Source of the DNA: an uncultured Phascolarctobacterium sp.
GTDB taxonomy: Bacteria; Bacillota; Negativicutes; Acidaminococcales; Acidaminococcaceae
Reading direction: 5' to 3'
DNA: 63,475 nucleotides
Assembly (NCBI GenBank): GCA_900544795.1
Contig: UQWM01000013.1
Coordinates: 1-63,475 of the forward strand
Made by a program: the position numbers and the translations under genes. Below, piece after piece: positions 61,193 to 63,475 of the stretch. Numbering within the stretch: the stretch's first letter is position 1; each line of letters opens with the position of its first letter. The notes under the pieces were generated by a model that did not search any database, had not been told where the DNA came from, and saw only the letters and a list, made by a program, of their open reading frames with translations.

Positions 61193-62194
61193 TTACCAAA
61201 TATCCAGAATGTGCTGCATGCCCAAACTAACGATGGCGATACAGAACCAGCATATAAGGCCCAGTAAAATCGGCTTGCCGCCGGTTTTTATAAGCTTGAC
61301 CAGATTAGTGTTGAGTCCGATAGCACCCATGGCCATGGCGATCATAAATTTGCCAACGGAGGGCAGGTCCTGCAAGAAGCTGACATTGGAACCAACAAAA
61401 GTATTTAATACAGCGGCACCTAAGAAGTATAAAATGAACATCGGGAAGATGTTAGAAATTTTCACTTCAGAAGCGGTAGCTTTACGTCGCGAGGTAAGGT
61501 AAGCCAGCCCCATACAGATCGGGATGATAGCCAGGGTGCGTGTCAGTTTAACGATCGTGGCATAATTGAGCGCTGTATCGCTGCCGCTGGCACTGGCCCA
61601 GGTCTGCCCGGCCGCTACCACCGAAGAAGTATCGTTGATGGCGGTGCCGGCCCACATGCCAAAACCCATATCATTAAAATTGAGCATCATGCCCAAAGTG
61701 GGGAACAAAAAAGCCGCTATAACATTAAAAAGGAAGATAACGGAAATAGATTGAGCGATATCTTCGTCAGAAGCTTTGATAACCGGTGCTGCTGCTGCAA
61801 TGGCACTGCCGCCGCAGATTGAAGAGCCAACACCTACTAAAGTGGCTACATCATGGTCGATATTCATGATTTTGCTGACGCCGTAGGAAACGATCAAAGC
61901 AGTGCTGATAGTAGAAATAATGATCAGCAGCGACTGAGAACCGACACGGAAGATCTCAAAGAGATTCATGCCGAAGCCCAGCAAAATAATTGCATACTGC
62001 AGGATTTTTTTGGAAGTGAAGGTTATACCGCCCTGAAAAGATGCGGGACGAGGGATACCTGCTAACGCCAAACCTAAAATAATAGCGAAAACAGGGGCAC
62101 CGATAATAGGGAACATCTTACCTAAAAATGCAGCAGGAACTGCAATTGCAAAGCACAACAGGAAACCATTTAAATTTTTGCTTAAAAAAGTCAT
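61193..62194 (-). CDS. yeiH: YeiH/UPF0324-family membrane protein
   Basis: The 333-residue protein has about ten membrane helices and the family pattern AIILGLALAGIPRPASFQGG, LQYAIILLGFGMNLFEI, VGVGSSICGGSAIAAAAPVI and WAGTAINDTSSVVAAGQTWA. YeiH-type proteins are predicted transporters, in some bacteria linked to sulfite or taurine use; here no substrate can be seen. RBS GAAGGAGT precedes the start. It is divergent from a LysR gene, the usual arrangement for this family, and a palindrome in the gap may be the control site. Confidence 0.88.
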   Translation of the reverse strand: MTFLSKNLNGFLLCFAIAVPAAFLGKMFPIIGAPVFAIILGLALAGIPRPASFQGGITFTSKKILQYAIILLGFGMNLFEIFRVGSQSLLIIISTISTALIVSYGVSKIMNIDHDVATLVGVGSSICGGSAIAAAAPVIKASDEDIAQSISVIFLFNVIAAFLFPTLGMMLNFNDMGFGMWAGTAINDTSSVVAAGQTWASASGSDTALNYATIVKLTRTLAIIPICMGLAYLTSRRKATASEVKISNIFPMFILYFLGAAVLNTFVGSNVSFLQDLPSVGKFMIAMAMGAIGLNTNLVKLIKTGGKPILLGLICWFCIAIVSLGMQHILDIW

Positions 62195-62269
62195 TGTAAA
62201 ACTCCTTCCCGAAATTTGTTTGTAAACTCATTGTAAAGGAGTTATAATAATTAGTAAAATGAATAATTT

Positions 62270-62284
62270 TGATTGTTATAATCA
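62270..62284. promoter_or_regulatory. palindrome and extended -10 in the yeiH-lysR gap
   Basis: TGATTGTTATAATCA is a 15-base inverted repeat (TGATT/AATCA), the usual size of a LysR-type site. It also contains TGTTATAAT, an extended -10 (TATAAT 62277-62282) for the lysR gene, 25 bases ahead of its ATG. The regulator could thus cover its own promoter. Confidence 0.5.
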
Positions 62285-62306
62285 GAAAACGTAATGAGGT
62301 GAGAAA

Positions 62307-63182
62307 ATGCTAGAAGAGCTTACTACATTAATAGAAGTGATCGAGAAAAACAGCTTTACCAAAGCGGCAGCCGCCCTGCATATAGCGCAACCAACAGTCA
62401 GTCTGCACATCCGCAGATTGGAAGATCACTTCGGTTCTGTATTGTTGCGCCGGTCAAAAAAACAAAAACAGCTCAGCATAACCTATGCCGGGATGATCGT
62501 TTATGATACGGCAAAACAGATGAAGAATCTGTGGCAATTTACAGAGATAGCCGTTAAAGAGCTTGGCAGTGAGATCAAGGGCAGGTTGTCTATCGGAGCC
62601 AGCCTTACCATAGGCGAATATTTTCTGCCGGAATTTTTGGGACGTTTTATGAAGCGCTATCCTCAACTGGAAATAGAAGTCATCATAGACAACACTCAGC
62701 ATATCTGCGAACTGCTACAGCATAATAAAATCGACGTTGGTTTGGTAGAAGGCGAGACCAGGGATAGAAAGTTCCATAAGGAAGAGTTCTATACCGACAG
62801 GCTGGTACTGATCGGGCCGTTAGGTAGTCCTAAAAAAATGCTGCGCCGCGATTTGGAAAATTTACAGTGGATAACACGTGAACATGGTTCGGGTACTCGG
62901 GTGCAGTGGGAAGCGTTTTTGCAGAAAAGCGGAGTAGAGTCGGCTAAAACCATAATCTTTAATACTAACTTCGCCGTTAAAGAAGCTGTCAAGAATGGTT
63001 TGGGCTATGCCTTGCTTTCAGAACATATAGCCAGACAGGCAGCGCTGGCCAATGAAATAGAGATCATTGAAACACAGGATGAGGAAGAACGCAAATTTCT
63101 TTGCCTTACGCTGGCGGTAGAAGCAACGAGCAGGAATGTACAGGCCTTGCTCGATAATCTTAAGCGTGACTTTGTCAAATAG
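62307..63182 (+). CDS. LysR-family transcriptional regulator
   Basis: The 291-residue protein has the N-terminal LysR winged helix-turn-helix (ELTTLIEVIEKNSFTKAAAA, LHIAQPTVSLHIRRLEDHFG, SVLLRR) and a C-terminal periplasmic-binding-like effector domain (KGRLSIGASLTIGEYFLPEF, DNTQHICELLQHNKIDVGLV, GYALLS). Length is normal. It is divergent from yeiH, which it probably controls in response to an unknown small molecule. GAGGTGAG precedes the ATG. The gene is followed by a gap of about 140 bases and then the rRNA-type promoter. Confidence 0.93.
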   Translation: MLEELTTLIEVIEKNSFTKAAAALHIAQPTVSLHIRRLEDHFGSVLLRRSKKQKQLSITYAGMIVYDTAKQMKNLWQFTEIAVKELGSEIKGRLSIGASLTIGEYFLPEFLGRFMKRYPQLEIEVIIDNTQHICELLQHNKIDVGLVEGETRDRKFHKEEFYTDRLVLIGPLGSPKKMLRRDLENLQWITREHGSGTRVQWEAFLQKSGVESAKTIIFNTNFAVKEAVKNGLGYALLSEHIARQAALANEIEIIETQDEEERKFLCLTLAVEATSRNVQALLDNLKRDFVK

Positions 63183-63319
63183 ATTTGCTAAAAAAGTAAT
63201 TTAAAATAAATTTTAAATAGGGCTTGCTTTTTTGGTGAAAATTTTATAAAATAATAGTGCACCCATAAACAGGGTGAATTTTTGTAAATATGCCGTTGAA
63301 AAAAGATGAAAAAAAGTAG

Positions 63320-63348
63320 TTGACAACATCTAAAAGATGTAATATACT
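63320..63348 (+). promoter_or_regulatory. strong rRNA-operon-type promoter
   Basis: A perfect TTGACA (63320-63325), 17 bases, TATACT (63343-63348). It is followed by the leader GAACCTTGAAAACTGAACAA, which is characteristic of sequence before 16S rRNA genes in Firmicutes. The window ends about 110 bases behind, so the rRNA gene itself should start just outside. Confidence 0.75.
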
Positions 63349-63414
63349 ATACAAGTCGTCAAAAACGGCACGCAGAACCTTGAAAACTGAACAATAACCA
63401 AAAACGAATGTGCG

Positions 63415-63446
63415 GGCGAACGTTTCTCGAAAGAGGAATGTTTGCC
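63415..63446 (+). other. long hairpin in the presumed rRNA leader
   Basis: GGCGAACGTTTCTC (63415-63428) pairs over all 14 positions (with four G-T wobbles) with GAGGAATGTTTGCC (63433-63446) around a GAAA tetraloop. It could be a structural or processing element of pre-rRNA. Confidence 0.6.
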
Positions 63447-63475
63447 AAGTCAAAAAATAATTTCTTAACAACAAA

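Overview
The window looks like a chromosomal stretch of a diderm Firmicute of the class Negativicutes. The Firmicutes side is shown by the yggS-sepF-proC-ylmH-divIVA-ileS division cluster, an isoleucine T-box leader, AddAB in place of RecBCD, the FloA/NfeD pair, and the relA-dtd-hemZ-hisS-aspS-6S RNA-tcdA-rarA order. The outer-membrane side is suggested by an AsmA/TamB-like protein and an LPS-type family 8 glycosyltransferase. The class is an inference; no rRNA gene lies inside the window, although a strong rRNA-type promoter and leader end it.

Layout. 1-8.5 kb: radical SAM enzyme, TrmH-type rRNA methyltransferase, a CatA-like acetyltransferase, a half-size EamA transporter, a CyuA-like cysteine desulfidase, an AsmA-like protein and a dCache/degenerate-GGDEF/EAL protein. 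8.6-15 kb: addB-addA. 15-16 kb: an AT-rich island with a 59-codon zinc-ribbon gene and a stop-interrupted partner. 16-21 kb: a complete sugar-type ABC importer (lipoprotein, two permeases, ATPase) with a TIM-barrel enzyme. 21-23 kb, minus strand: EamA exporter and SPL-type radical SAM protein. 23-27.4 kb: nfeD-floA, two uncharacterised envelope proteins and a polyphosphate:AMP phosphotransferase. 27.4-37.6 kb: a long run of housekeeping genes (B12-type radical SAM, pgeF, yggS, sepF, proC, ylmH, divIVA, a histidine phosphatase, T-box, ileS). 38-40.4 kb: an XRE regulator and a striking chimeric gene joining a glycosyltransferase to the back half of a hybrid histidine kinase. 40.5-44.6 kb: nadE (minus), ybaK, thrC. 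44.8-58.9 kb: lapA, recJ, relA, dtd, an MBL hydrolase, an AI-2E permease, hemZ, hisS, aspS, 6S RNA, tcdA, rarA. 58.9-63.2 kb: PBP1A and yeiH on the minus strand and a divergent LysR gene, then the rRNA-type promoter.

How the parts fit. Most of the window is core: recombination repair (AddAB, RecJ, RarA), translation (IleS, HisS, AspS, Dtd, YbaK, TrmH, TcdA), stringent response (Rel), cell division and wall (SepF, DivIVA, PBP1A) and cofactors (NadE, HemZ). The accessory and most unusual parts are the 15-16 kb island, the glycosyltransferase/kinase/receiver chimera at 38.4-40.4 kb, the in-frame cysteine-rich tail after the acetyltransferase gene, and the envelope genes behind floA. I saw no CRISPR array, insertion sequence, complete prophage or tRNA gene. 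All functional calls were made by reading the sequence without database searches.
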